Source: Planctomycetota bacterium
Lineage (GTDB): Bacteria; Planctomycetota; UBA8742; UBA2392
Direction of reading: 5' to 3'
Assembly: GCA_020848275.1 (NCBI GenBank)
Contig: JADLAK010000058.1
Coordinates: 56,574 to 120,573, forward strand
DNA: 64,000 nt
A program made the position numbers and the translations under genes. How positions within the stretch are numbered: the stretch's first letter is position 1; each line of letters starts with the position of its first letter. Positions 48,280 through 57,882 of this stretch are shown here, one piece after another. Below the pieces are notes generated by a model. The model made no database searches. It was given only the letters and a program-made list of their open reading frames with translations, and was not told the origin of the DNA.

Positions 48280-49911
48280 ATGAAGCGCAGCGCGTTCATT
48301 CTTTTTGCCGGTTTGCTTGTTGGCCTGGTGTGCACGCATTTCGTCAACGCCGCCAAGGTCGACAAGCGCGCGCTCGCCAAAGCCTGGGGCCCGGCTGAAC
48401 GCCTGTTGAAGGAAGCCAAGGACGTCGCCGCGCAAGTGGACGCCGTCAAGGCGCTCAACGGCCTGCTCGACAAAGACACGGCGCTGGAGCTGCTGAAATT
48501 CTACGAGCCCAATGACAAAGTCGGCGACCCGCCGCCCAAAGGCAAGCCGCCCGCCAAGCCCGACACGCGCCCGAAGGATTCCCACAAAGTCGCAACGGCA
48601 ATCCTGCGCGCCGTGGCGTCGATGACCGACCCCGATGAAGCTTTGCAGTTCAAGGACCAGGTTAACGCCCGCGACACGTGGCCGTTGCGTGTGCGCATGT
48701 CGATGCTCGATGCCGTCGGCGGTTGCGCCGCCGAGTCGACGAACTGCCTGAACCTGCTGATAGACCTGGGCAAGACCTGCCCGGACACCGACATGCGCGT
48801 GCTGTCGATCGACCACCTCAAGCGTTTCGCGAAAAACGATGTGGTGCGCGAAACCGTGTTCAACCTGCTTGGCGACCGCTCCTGGCGCGTGCGCGACGTC
48901 GCCATCGACGCCGCCGTCGAGTGCGCGGGCATCGAGCGCGACCGTTTCCTGCTTGCGCTGATCAACCGGCTCTACCACGAAGAAGGCAAGCTGCGCAAAA
49001 ATCTCGCCGATGCGCTGCAGAAAATCACCGGCGAAAACCTCGGCACCAGTTGCGACAACTGGTGCGACTGGTGGACCTTCAAATACAAGAGCGACAAGGG
49101 CCTGCCGCCGCACAAGGCCGACAAGGGCGCGACCTCGGCGCGGCGCATCTTCGAGACCGAGACGTTCTCCAACCGTTTTATTTTCCTGATCGACTCCTCG
49201 GTCTCGATGACGGAAAAAATCTCGCCCGAGGAACGCGAGCGCCTGAAGAAGTCGTTCACACGCGGGCCGGGCGAAAACAAGGACCCCGACCGCGAGCCTG
49301 ATGGGCGCAGAAAACTCGACTGGAACAAGATCACCTGCAAGCTCGACCTCGCGCGCGAGGAACTCATCCGCAGCCTGGAAGTCATGGACCCGGCCAAGAC
49401 CGTATTCACGATCATCGCGTTCTCCGACGACTGCAAATTCTGGAAGGAAGAACTCGTGCCCACCGACGCCAAGAATCGCGGCGAGGCCGAGAACTGGCTG
49501 CGCGGCCTCAAGGGCAAGAACCTGACCAACGTTTACGGCGCGCTCGACGAGGCCTACGACTTCTGCGAGAAACTCGCGGGCATCGACCCCAAAAAGAGTG
49601 AAAAGGGCGGCAAGGTCGTCACGGGCCCGCACCCCGACGAATACATCCCTGATACGATTTACATCTACACCGACGGCTACGCGACCGTGGGCAAGTATTG
49701 CGGCGACAAGAAAGAGTCCGACAAAGTCGGCGCCGAGAAGTACGCGCCGGTCTACGCCGAGATCATGGTGAACATGGTCAACGAGGTAGTCGACCGCAAC
49801 CGCGTCTGCCGCATGCAGATCAACAGCGTGGGCGTAGGCCGCCAGGACAAGCGCACGCTGGGCAATCTGGCGCGCATGAACAAGGGCGTCTACGTCGCCC
49901 TCGGCCAGTAA
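48280..49911 (+). CDS. VWA-domain protein with N-terminal HEAT-like region
   Basis: FLIDSSVSMTEK (MIDAS DxSxS) and VYGALDEAYDF. Confidence 0.78.
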   Translation: MKRSAFILFAGLLVGLVCTHFVNAAKVDKRALAKAWGPAERLLKEAKDVAAQVDAVKALNGLLDKDTALELLKFYEPNDKVGDPPPKGKPPAKPDTRPKDSHKVATAILRAVASMTDPDEALQFKDQVNARDTWPLRVRMSMLDAVGGCAAESTNCLNLLIDLGKTCPDTDMRVLSIDHLKRFAKNDVVRETVFNLLGDRSWRVRDVAIDAAVECAGIERDRFLLALINRLYHEEGKLRKNLADALQKITGENLGTSCDNWCDWWTFKYKSDKGLPPHKADKGATSARRIFETETFSNRFIFLIDSSVSMTEKISPEERERLKKSFTRGPGENKDPDREPDGRRKLDWNKITCKLDLAREELIRSLEVMDPAKTVFTIIAFSDDCKFWKEELVPTDAKNRGEAENWLRGLKGKNLTNVYGALDEAYDFCEKLAGIDPKKSEKGGKVVTGPHPDEYIPDTIYIYTDGYATVGKYCGDKKESDKVGAEKYAPVYAEIMVNMVNEVVDRNRVCRMQINSVGVGRQDKRTLGNLARMNKGVYVALGQ

Positions 49912-49923
49912 ATTTCTTTTTTA

Positions 49924-50366
49924 CCACGGAGAACACGGAAAAACGCGGAGGTGTTCGTGGGCAAGCTATTGCTCGAAGAAGAAACGTACGCAATTCGCGG
50001 CGCTGCCATCGAAGTGCACAAGACAATGGGCCACGGATTCCTTGAAGCTGTGTATCAGGAAACCCTTGAAATAGAGCTTGGAGACCGAAATGTCCCGTTC
50101 GAAGCTCAAAAGGCTTTGAACATCACGTGCATAGGCCGCCTTCTTAAGAAACAGTACATCGCGGATCTAGTTTGCTTTGGAAGCGTGCTGGTAGAGATCA
50201 AATGCATTGCCAAAATCGGCGACGTCGAGCGTGCCCAGCTGCTCAATTACCTTGCGGCAACCGGGATCAAAGTTGGCCTGATCATCAATTTTGGAAGCCG
50301 AGGAAAGCTCGAAGTCGAGCGATTAGTGGTCTGACCTCACTCCGTGTGACTCCGTGTTCTCCGTGG
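49924..50366. mobile_element. Candidate cassette: GxxExxY gene bounded by perfect 16-nt inverted repeats CCACGGAGAACACGGA
   Basis: 49924-49939 CCACGGAGAACACGGA and 50351-50366 TCCGTGTTCTCCGTGG; nothing but the gene lies between. Confidence 0.75.
49951..50334 (+). CDS. GxxExxY family protein (PD-(D/E)XK nuclease-like)
   Basis: LGHGF-type motif GFLEAVYQ = GxxExxY; DLVCFGSVLVEIKCIAKI (D...ExK); GTG start. Confidence 0.9.
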   Translation: MFVGKLLLEEETYAIRGAAIEVHKTMGHGFLEAVYQETLEIELGDRNVPFEAQKALNITCIGRLLKKQYIADLVCFGSVLVEIKCIAKIGDVERAQLLNYLAATGIKVGLIINFGSRGKLEVERLVV

Positions 50367-50477
50367 CTAAAATTAGTGTTATGCGATTTTGTGCAATTCC
50401 GCCGCATAGGCGCATTTCATGGGGTAGAATCTCATTGGCGCGCTTCACTGACAATCTTGCATCAAAGGAGTGCGCCT

Positions 50478-51041
50478 ATGGGCACCGTCCAGATATTAAA
50501 TTCGCCGCGCGCCACCCGTCGCGTGGAAAAACCTCAAGAACCCATGCTTAGGCGCATTCATCTGGACTCCCGCAAGTTGCGGCTGTTCGGCGGCATCGCG
50601 TTGCTGATCGGGGCGTTCTTCCTTCTGTTGTGGTGGCGCGGGGTGTTTACGCCGCCGGACAGCGAAGAAGGCCTGATTCGCCGCCTCACCCTGACTTTCA
50701 AGGAGCGCGTCTCGGCGCACGACTGGCCGGGCGTGGCGGAACTCTGCGACATGACGCCGCAACGCGCCGAGCAATGGATCAAGTCGGTGCAGGTCGGCCC
50801 GGCCAACGCCATTGTCGTCGACGACGTGCAGTTCCCTGTGGGCTTTGCTGTGCCGACCGACGCGCAGAGCTATGAGTTGCAGGTGACGGTGTTTGCGCAC
50901 GGCCAGGCGGGGCCCTTCAGCTTCACGGATTCGCGGCCGCGAACGGGCATCGTGAACTACGTGCGCGTGAACGGAAAGTGGCGCGTGGACATCGAGAAGT
51001 CGGCTGCGGCGTTTGGCGTACCGATACCACCGAAACGGTAG
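50478..51041 (+). CDS. Hypothetical membrane-anchored protein
   Basis: N-terminal TM LFGGIALLIGAFFLLLWW; SD AAAGGAG upstream. Confidence 0.6.
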   Translation: MGTVQILNSPRATRRVEKPQEPMLRRIHLDSRKLRLFGGIALLIGAFFLLLWWRGVFTPPDSEEGLIRRLTLTFKERVSAHDWPGVAELCDMTPQRAEQWIKSVQVGPANAIVVDDVQFPVGFAVPTDAQSYELQVTVFAHGQAGPFSFTDSRPRTGIVNYVRVNGKWRVDIEKSAAAFGVPIPPKR

Positions 51042-51045
51042 CAAC

Positions 51046-52272
51046 TTACGGTTTTGAGACGACGACGGCATCCGGCACAACGCGCGTTTGCGTCGCCGTG
51101 GGTTCGGCACTGGGCGTCGAGGGCCGAATCATCGTCGCGCTGAGCGCCAGCGCGATCATCGCGCAGGCAATCGCGGCGCCGATGAAATGCCGCGTTACTT
51201 TGGTTTCGTGCCAGCCGCTGAATTGGAAGTGATGGTGCAGCGGCGCGCACTTGAAGATGCGCTTGCCCTTGGTCGCCTTGAAGTAGCCAACTTGCAGCAT
51301 GACCGACAGCGCTTCGACGACAAACACGCCGCCCGCGACTGCGAGAATCAGCTCAAGGCCGGACATCACCGCGATAAAACCCATCAACGCGCCGAGGCTC
51401 AGGCTGCCCGTGTCGCCCATGAAGACCCGCGCCGGATGCTTGTTCCAGAACAGGAACCCTGCCAACGCCCCCGATGCCGCGAAGCCGGTGATCACCGTGC
51501 CCATCTGCACGCCTGCGAAGCCGGGCTGGCCCAACAAGCAAAGCAGGAGCGCGCAGCCGCCAAGCGCCAAGAATGCCACGCTACCCGTTCCCCCCGCGAG
51601 GCCATCCAGGCCGTCCGAAAGATTGAAGGCGTTGCCGGCTCCGACAATTACGAACGTCCCGATCGGGACCATCCACCAGCCAAGCGGCAGCGTTGCAAAC
51701 GGCAGGTGCAGCGAAAACGCTTCCGGCCCCATGGCCAATACGGCTCCGATGCACGCAAGAACCGCGATCAACGTCTGAACAGCAAGCTTTGCCCGTCCCG
51801 AAATGCCGTCCTTGCCGAGCTTCTTGAGCTTGCGGTAGTCGTCGACAAAGCCGAGTGTGGCGTTGCTAAGCAACACGAGTCCCGCCAGCACGGCGAACAC
51901 GCAGACATTCATCCCTTGCTGACGGTTCTGATGCAATATCAGGCTGTATTCGTCCTTATTCAAGCCGAAGGACAAATTCAATGGAAACCGGACCATGAAC
52001 TCTGCGGCAATGGCAATACCGAGGCACAGCGAAGCGAGAATCACGGGCACAATAAAAGCGCCGCCCATCGTCGGCGTGTTTTTCTTGGTGCCGTGAAGCA
52101 TCGCTAGATATTCGCTGGCCTTACGGTTCTCCCCGTCGTTGATCTTCTGTTTCACCAGCCACGGGATGACGAGGCGACCGGCGATGACGCTGCCCAGCAC
52201 CGCAAACAGCCAAACGCCGACAACTGGTGCGACCCACGGCAACATCAGTTCAAGTTGCACTGTTCCAAGCAT
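51046..52272 (-). CDS. mraY: Phospho-N-acetylmuramoyl-pentapeptide-transferase MraY
   Basis: KKNTPTMGGAFI, NAFNLSDGLDGLAGG, HHHFQFSGWHETKV. Confidence 0.96.
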   Translation of the reverse strand: MLGTVQLELMLPWVAPVVGVWLFAVLGSVIAGRLVIPWLVKQKINDGENRKASEYLAMLHGTKKNTPTMGGAFIVPVILASLCLGIAIAAEFMVRFPLNLSFGLNKDEYSLILHQNRQQGMNVCVFAVLAGLVLLSNATLGFVDDYRKLKKLGKDGISGRAKLAVQTLIAVLACIGAVLAMGPEAFSLHLPFATLPLGWWMVPIGTFVIVGAGNAFNLSDGLDGLAGGTGSVAFLALGGCALLLCLLGQPGFAGVQMGTVITGFAASGALAGFLFWNKHPARVFMGDTGSLSLGALMGFIAVMSGLELILAVAGGVFVVEALSVMLQVGYFKATKGKRIFKCAPLHHHFQFSGWHETKVTRHFIGAAIACAMIALALSATMIRPSTPSAEPTATQTRVVPDAVVVSKP

Positions 52273-52343
52273 GATTCGTCCTCGGTTTCGGGTGAAACCC
52301 CCACCCTTCATCGGCATTTCGCGTATCAAAACCAAAGACGTTT

Positions 52344-52430
52344 TGACCACAGATAGAGACGGATAGAACGGATGGCGTGGGCAAGCTTCGCCCCTATCCG
52401 TTGTTATCTGTGTCCATCTGTGGTCAACAG
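52344..52430. repeat. Word-hairpin element, family L (TTGACCACAGATAGAGACGGATAGAACGGATGG ... CTATCCGTTGTTATCTGTGTCCATCTGTGGTCAA)
   Basis: Long inverted CACAGAT/ACGGAT words. Confidence 0.94.
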
Positions 52431-52439
52431 TTGTTGCTG

Positions 52440-53933
52440 TTACCCCGCTTGCTTGGCAACCGCATGATAGATGCGGCTGGGAAGCGGATCGCCCACCGGC
52501 ATTTCGCGCAGCGTCGGGCGCAGCGGTTTGATCGATCGCACGGGCGCGAACTTCACGCGGATCGCCTCGGTCACGCGGTTCATCGCCATGCCGTGGCTGC
52601 CCTTAACAAGCACCAGGTCATTCGGTTTCAATTCCCGTAGAAGATCAGCCGCGGCGTCCGCCGCATCGCGGTAGCGCCATACCGAGCCGGGCCGGCCGGC
52701 GAGAAAGCTTTCTTCAACGATATCGCCAAGCGCCTGCATCTCGCGGCCGACGGCGACAATCAAATCGACGTTGCGCAGGCCCGCGAGGTAGGCGCCGACT
52801 TCGAGGTGCAGGCGTTCACTCGATGCGCCGAGTTCCAGCATGTCGCCGAGCACCGCCACGCGCTGGCCCTTGCACTCGAAATTCGCAAGCACGCTCAGCG
52901 CCGCACAGGTGCTGGCCGGGTTGGCGTTATAGCTGTCGTCGAGCACGCCAACGCCGCCGAAATTGTGGTAATTCAGGCGGCGAAGCACGGGCTCAACTTC
53001 CATCAGCACGCGCTGCATGTCCGAGATATCGATGCCGCTGATCCAGCCCGCCGAAATCGCGGCCAGCGCGTTGTGAACGTTATGTTTGCCGAACAGCGGC
53101 AGCGTGAACTCGTGCCGGCCATTGAGCAAAAAGTGCGTGCCGTGTTCGTTCATGCGGATGTCGCTCGCGAACAACTCGCAGCGCCTGTCCGTCCCGTAGC
53201 TGACGACGCGGCAGCTCGCGCGTTGCGCGGCGCGCACGCAGCGCGGGTCGTCGAAGTTCACGATCGCGATGCCGTCGCGCGGCAGCGCCGTAAGCAGTGC
53301 CGCTTCTTCGTTGAGCACGCCTTCGATGCTGCCCAGGCCCTCAAGGTGTTCTTCGCTGATGCTGGTCAGCACGGCGCACTTCGGACGCACGACGTCGGCC
53401 AGGCGCGCGACTTCGCCCGGCGCGTTGGTGCCCATTTCGACAATCGCGAAATCGTGACGCTCGTGCATGCGCAGCAGCGTCTGCGGCACGCCAACCAGGT
53501 TGTTTTCGTTCGCGGGATTCTGCAGCACGCAAAAGCGCGAGCCCAAAATCGCCGTCATTAGTTCGCGCGTGGTTGTTTTGCCGTTGCTGCCGCCAATGCC
53601 GATAATGCAGCCGCGCAGGCCCGAGGCGTTCAGGCGCGCGATGCGGCCAAGCGCCGTGAGCGTGTCCGGCACCACGATCACGGGCACCTTCGCGCTGAAA
53701 TTCTCCGGCAGGCTCGAGGTAATCAGAGCCGCGGCGCCAAGGTCCTGGGCGACGGCGAGAAACTTCGCGCCGTCAAAATTCGGCCCCTTGAGCGCGACGA
53801 AAAGGTCGCCGACGATCATCGAACGCGTATCGGTGCTGACCGCGCGCACGACAACGTCGCTGCGGTCGCCCGGCGGCGTTACCCAGTCGCCGCCGATGGT
53901 CATTTTGATTTCGCCCAGCGTGAGATCGCGCAT
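52440..53933 (-). CDS. murF: UDP-MurNAc-tripeptide--D-Ala-D-Ala ligase MurF
   Basis: IGIGGSNGKTTTRELMTAILGSRF, Mur ligase fold, dcw context. Confidence 0.95.
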   Translation of the reverse strand: MRDLTLGEIKMTIGGDWVTPPGDRSDVVVRAVSTDTRSMIVGDLFVALKGPNFDGAKFLAVAQDLGAAALITSSLPENFSAKVPVIVVPDTLTALGRIARLNASGLRGCIIGIGGSNGKTTTRELMTAILGSRFCVLQNPANENNLVGVPQTLLRMHERHDFAIVEMGTNAPGEVARLADVVRPKCAVLTSISEEHLEGLGSIEGVLNEEAALLTALPRDGIAIVNFDDPRCVRAAQRASCRVVSYGTDRRCELFASDIRMNEHGTHFLLNGRHEFTLPLFGKHNVHNALAAISAGWISGIDISDMQRVLMEVEPVLRRLNYHNFGGVGVLDDSYNANPASTCAALSVLANFECKGQRVAVLGDMLELGASSERLHLEVGAYLAGLRNVDLIVAVGREMQALGDIVEESFLAGRPGSVWRYRDAADAAADLLRELKPNDLVLVKGSHGMAMNRVTEAIRVKFAPVRSIKPLRPTLREMPVGDPLPSRIYHAVAKQAG

Positions 53934-53947
53934 GTTTGCTCCGTGTC

Positions 53948-54016
53948 GTGGGCGTCTCGCCCGCGGCGGCACGCCGTGCGTGCCGCGAAAACTATGCAGC
54001 CGGGACGGCCGCAACA
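53948..54016. repeat. Word-hairpin element, family B (GTGGGCGTCTCGCCCGC ... CAGCCGGGACGGCCGCAACAC)
   Basis: Same layout as 656-714; right arm is coding for the C-terminus of MurE. Confidence 0.88.
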
Positions 54017-55503
54017 CTACGAACGCCGCGCCAGTACAGCTTCAGCGCCGCGGCGGCTTCTTCGCGGTCATCGAAATGCACCGTGCGATCCTTGAAAATC
54101 TGGTAGTCCTCATGGCCCTTGCCCGCGATCACAATGACTTCGTCGGGCCTGGCCTCGCGGATGGCGAGTTCGATCGCCTCGCGGCGGTCCACGATCTGCT
54201 CGACCGGCAGCTTTTGCGCCGGGATGCCGCCGACAATCTCGGCGATGATCGCGTGCGCGTCTTCTGTACGCGGATTGTCCGACGTCACGATCACGCGGCC
54301 GGCGATATTGGCTGCAATCGCGCCCATCTTCGGGCGCTTGGTGCGGTCGCGGTCGCCGCCGCAACCAAAGATGCAGGTCAGCCGACGGCCAACGCAGATT
54401 TCGCGAACGGTCTGCAGCACTTGCTCGAGAGCATCGGGCGCGTGGGCGTAATCGACGAACACCGTCGGCCCCGCGTTGCTCTGCACGCGTTCAAGGCGTC
54501 CCGGCGCGCCGCGGAAAGCCGCGACCGCTTCGCGCATGACCTGCAGCGGCATGCCCAGCGCGCGGCCAAGCACGATCACTTCGGCAATGTTCATGGCGTT
54601 GAAGCGGCCCGTCAGGCTGGTTTCAAAGCGCACCGTCACGTCGGGCCAGCGAATGGCGAACTTCATCCCGTCTACGCCGAGTTCAATGTCGTGGATCAGC
54701 ACATCGGCGCCGTCCTGCGTGCCGACGCGCAGCGCACGGCCGTTGGCCTTGCCCGCCATGCGTTCGCCAAAGCTGTTGTCGAGATTGACCACGCCGGTGC
54801 CGTCGGCGGCAAGCAGTTCAAACAGCCGCGCCTTGGCCGTGAAATAGGACTCCATATCTTTGTGATAGTCGAGGTGTTCGTGCGTCAGGTTGGTGAACAC
54901 CGCGCCCTCGAAGCTCAGCGCCGCGCAGCGGTCCTGGTCGAGCGCGTGGCTCGACACTTCCATCGCGCATGCTTTCAGCCCGTTGTCGCGCATGGTCGCC
55001 AACAGACGCTGAATCTCAATTGCGCCGGGCGTGGTCATGTGGGCTTCCTGGCCCTTTTGCTCGCTCCCTGTGATGTTGAAAACCGTGCCGATCAGGCCGC
55101 AGGGCACGCCGACGTGCTGCATCAGGTGGCGCATCAAAAACGCAGAAGTCGTCTTGCCCTTGGTGCCGGTCACCGCCACTAGCCGCAAGTCCAGCGCAGG
55201 CTCGCCGAAGAATGCCGCCGCAACCAGGCTCAGTGTGCGCCGAACGTGCGGCGAGACGATCTGCGGCAGTTCGAACTCGGGCATTTCGCGGCTGACGAGC
55301 AGCGCCTTGGCGCCGCGCACGATTGCTTCCTTTATGTACTGCGTGCCGTCTTGCTTGGTGCCGGAAACCGCCGCAAACAGCGCGCCCGGTTTGACATTGC
55401 GGCTGTCGTCGCAGATGTCGGTGACGGTGAAAGGCCGGCGCGCTGTGACGCGCACTTCGGGGTCCATTTCACGCAGGCGACGGGCAAGGGAGTCAAAGCG
55501 CAT
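53992..55503 (-). CDS. murE: UDP-MurNAc-L-Ala-D-Glu--meso-DAP (or Lys) ligase MurE
   Basis: VTGTKGKTTSAFLMRHLMQHVG, MEVSSHALDQDR, SDNPRTEDAHAI (DNPR DAP-type motif). Confidence 0.95.
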   Translation of the reverse strand: MRFDSLARRLREMDPEVRVTARRPFTVTDICDDSRNVKPGALFAAVSGTKQDGTQYIKEAIVRGAKALLVSREMPEFELPQIVSPHVRRTLSLVAAAFFGEPALDLRLVAVTGTKGKTTSAFLMRHLMQHVGVPCGLIGTVFNITGSEQKGQEAHMTTPGAIEIQRLLATMRDNGLKACAMEVSSHALDQDRCAALSFEGAVFTNLTHEHLDYHKDMESYFTAKARLFELLAADGTGVVNLDNSFGERMAGKANGRALRVGTQDGADVLIHDIELGVDGMKFAIRWPDVTVRFETSLTGRFNAMNIAEVIVLGRALGMPLQVMREAVAAFRGAPGRLERVQSNAGPTVFVDYAHAPDALEQVLQTVREICVGRRLTCIFGCGGDRDRTKRPKMGAIAANIAGRVIVTSDNPRTEDAHAIIAEIVGGIPAQKLPVEQIVDRREAIELAIREARPDEVIVIAGKGHEDYQIFKDRTVHFDDREEAAAALKLYWRGVRSVAAVPAA

Positions 55504-55513
55504 GGGTTTCTCC

Positions 55514-55585
55514 GAGGTTCAGGTGCAGGTTCAGGTCCAGAAAAGGCCACTCAACAATCGTCGTTTCTGAACCGGGACCTGAACC
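55514..55585. repeat. Word-hairpin element, family I (CGAGGTTCAGGTGCAGGTTCAGGTCCAGAAA ... TTTCTGAACCGGGACCTGAACCG)
   Basis: Same words as 24776-24845. Confidence 0.92.
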
Positions 55586-55590
55586 GACAG

Positions 55591-57468
55591 TTAGTCCTTC
55601 TTCACCACCACCGGCGCCGATTCGGCCACGCCCAGATGTTTCAGCGTTCTCAAAGTGATTTGCGACATCGTGGGTGCGGCGACGGTGCCGCCGAAGTGCT
55701 GGATGGGCCAGCCATAGCGGTTGAGCACCTTCGCCCGCGCCTCGTTGACCGTGACAATCACCGTGATCTGCGGGTTGTCGGCAGGCGCATAGCCGACAAA
55801 CGAGCAGATCTTGTCGTCGCTGTACTGCCCATTCTTGACCTTGTTTGCGGTGCCGGTCTTGCCGGCGATCACGTATTCCTCGAGTTTGGCGCCGCGCGCC
55901 GTGCCTTCGGCGCTGACAACGCGTTTGAGGGTTTCGTTCATCTGTTCGCGGGTGACCTTGGCCGAGAGGCCCGTGGCTTTGAGGACTTCCGGCGCGCGAT
56001 CGAGGAGCACCGTGCCGTCGGACGCGGTTACCTTCTTGATCACGTAGGGGCGATAGACCGTGCCGCCGGTGGCAATGGCGTTGAAGCAGTTGGCCATCTG
56101 CAGCGGCGTGACCTGCACTTCGTAGCCCATGGTGACCGACGGGATCGAACTGCCGGTCGTCCACTGTTTCAGCGGGCGCAGGTAGCCGCGGCTTTCGCCA
56201 AAGGCGCTGCCGCCAAGGTCAAAACCCGTGTGCTGGCCGAAGCAGACCGATTGAAGGAAAGGTTGCAGGCGCTCACAGCCCAGCAGCAGGCCGATGCGGC
56301 ACATGGCGGTGTTGCTCGACTTGACCAGCGCGACATCAACTCGGGCCCCCCACCGCCCATTGTCCATCAGTTCAAGGCAGTCTCGCGGAATCGGGTGGGT
56401 TCCGTCGCTGACCTGCTTCTTGCGGCCGGGCACCGACAGCGTCGGCGTGTACTCGATTACGCTGTCGGGCGTCAGAAGTCCCATCTGGTACGCGCCGCAG
56501 ACGATCAGCGGTTTGAACATGGAGCCCGGCTCGAACGCGTCAGTGATCGCCATGTTGCGGCGGCAGCTCGCGTCCAGGCCCGGTTCGTTCGGGTCGTAAT
56601 TCGGATAATTCGAGAGGCCGAGCACCGCGCCGGTGTGCGTTTCCAGCACCACCACAGAGACGCTCACCGGGTCCCAGGTCTTCACGCACTCGGCGAGTTC
56701 TTCCTCTACTATGGCCTGGATCGCCGCATTGATGGTCAGTTCGACCGTCGCGCCGGCAACCGGGTCGGTCACATCATCGCCAACGCCCTGCAAAGGCCTT
56801 GCCAGCGCATCCACGGCTACGATTCTTTTGCCAGGAGTCGCACGCAGCCATTTGTCGAGCGCGCGTTCAACGCCTTCCTGGCCCACGCCGTCACGCCCGG
56901 CAAACCCGACAATATGGCTGGCGAAATTGCCCAGCGGGTAATCGCGCGTCTCGATCGCCCGGATTTCAACGCCCGGCAGCTCGCCACGCTTGATCGCTTC
57001 GCGAAGGGGCCCCGCCGAGGCTTCCGGCGTCTCGCGCATTATGCTGTAGAAGTACTTGTCCTGACGCTTAATAAGCTCGAGTTCAAGTTTAACAGCGTAG
57101 TCGTGGTCGCGGCCGAGCAGCGCCGCAAGACGACCGGCCACAACCGTTCGCTGGTCGGCGGGCACTGCACGGGGATTAACTATTAAGGAAGCGCCGGAGA
57201 AAGTCGTGCGTGCCAACGCGATGCCATCGCTGGTCAGGATCGCGCCGCGCTCGCCGGGCAGCGCCAGCGTGCGGGTGCTGTTGCGGTCGCGCACAGCCAG
57301 GTAATGGTCGTGGTGCATGACCTGCAGGCTGTAGAGCCGTCCGATCAGGCCCGCAAACACCACGACAATCAGCCCAAGCACGATCAGCGCGCGCTTGCGC
57401 GGGCTTGCGGTGCGCGATGAGGGCGCCAGGAACCAATCCAGCGCGCGGCGTGTTTTAAAGGCGATCAC
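55591..57468 (-). CDS. ftsI: Penicillin-binding protein, FtsI/PBP3-like transpeptidase
   Basis: FEPGSMFKPLIVCGAYQ (SxxK), VKSSNTAM (SxN), AGKTGTANKV (KTG). Confidence 0.95.
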   Translation of the reverse strand: MIAFKTRRALDWFLAPSSRTASPRKRALIVLGLIVVVFAGLIGRLYSLQVMHHDHYLAVRDRNSTRTLALPGERGAILTSDGIALARTTFSGASLIVNPRAVPADQRTVVAGRLAALLGRDHDYAVKLELELIKRQDKYFYSIMRETPEASAGPLREAIKRGELPGVEIRAIETRDYPLGNFASHIVGFAGRDGVGQEGVERALDKWLRATPGKRIVAVDALARPLQGVGDDVTDPVAGATVELTINAAIQAIVEEELAECVKTWDPVSVSVVVLETHTGAVLGLSNYPNYDPNEPGLDASCRRNMAITDAFEPGSMFKPLIVCGAYQMGLLTPDSVIEYTPTLSVPGRKKQVSDGTHPIPRDCLELMDNGRWGARVDVALVKSSNTAMCRIGLLLGCERLQPFLQSVCFGQHTGFDLGGSAFGESRGYLRPLKQWTTGSSIPSVTMGYEVQVTPLQMANCFNAIATGGTVYRPYVIKKVTASDGTVLLDRAPEVLKATGLSAKVTREQMNETLKRVVSAEGTARGAKLEEYVIAGKTGTANKVKNGQYSDDKICSFVGYAPADNPQITVIVTVNEARAKVLNRYGWPIQHFGGTVAAPTMSQITLRTLKHLGVAESAPVVVKKD

Positions 57469-57782
57469 TTGCGGCTCCCGACCTTGGACTTCTCGGGCTT
57501 CTTGACCACGGGCTTTTCCGGCTTGGGCGGCGGCGGGTCTTTTTCGTCGGGCGCGAGCAACGGCGCCTTCATGTCGCGGGCACGCTCAAACAGGCGCTTG
57601 GGGTCGCGTTCGCGCGCCAGCTTGAGTTTAAGGACGCGCAGGTCTTCCTCGGATTTACGAAGCTCCTTGTCCGATACACCCGCCTGGTAGCGCTGGCTGC
57701 GGATGTCGAGCTGCTGGGCGACGACAATACCGCCCAGGCCGACAAAGAAGACAATCGCGATCAGAGGAGTGGATAGATTCAT
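57465..57782 (-). CDS. ftsL: FtsL-like small membrane protein
   Basis: N-terminal TM, coiled coil, between rsmH and ftsI; stop overlaps the ftsI start. Confidence 0.6.
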   Translation of the reverse strand: MNLSTPLIAIVFFVGLGGIVVAQQLDIRSQRYQAGVSDKELRKSEEDLRVLKLKLARERDPKRLFERARDMKAPLLAPDEKDPPPPKPEKPVVKKPEKSKVGSRK

Positions 57783-57790
57783 AAACGGCC

Positions 57791-57870
57791 TACACGGATG
57801 AACAGGATGGTCAGGATAAGGGGCTGAAAACGCTGCTGGTTTTGATCATGTTCATCCTGTCCATCCGTGA
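57791..57870. repeat. Word-hairpin element, family M (ACACGGATGAACAGGATGGTCAGGAT ... ATGTTCATCCTGTCCATCCGTGA)
   Basis: Inverted GGATGAACAGGAT words. Confidence 0.93.
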
Positions 57871-57882
57871 ATGCTGTTGCTG

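Noticed and set aside
48034-49632. 532-aa minus-strand ORF
   Set aside because: Antisense to the VWA protein.
53467-57186. Long plus-strand ORFs (571 and 646 aa)
   Set aside because: Antisense to murF/murE/ftsI.
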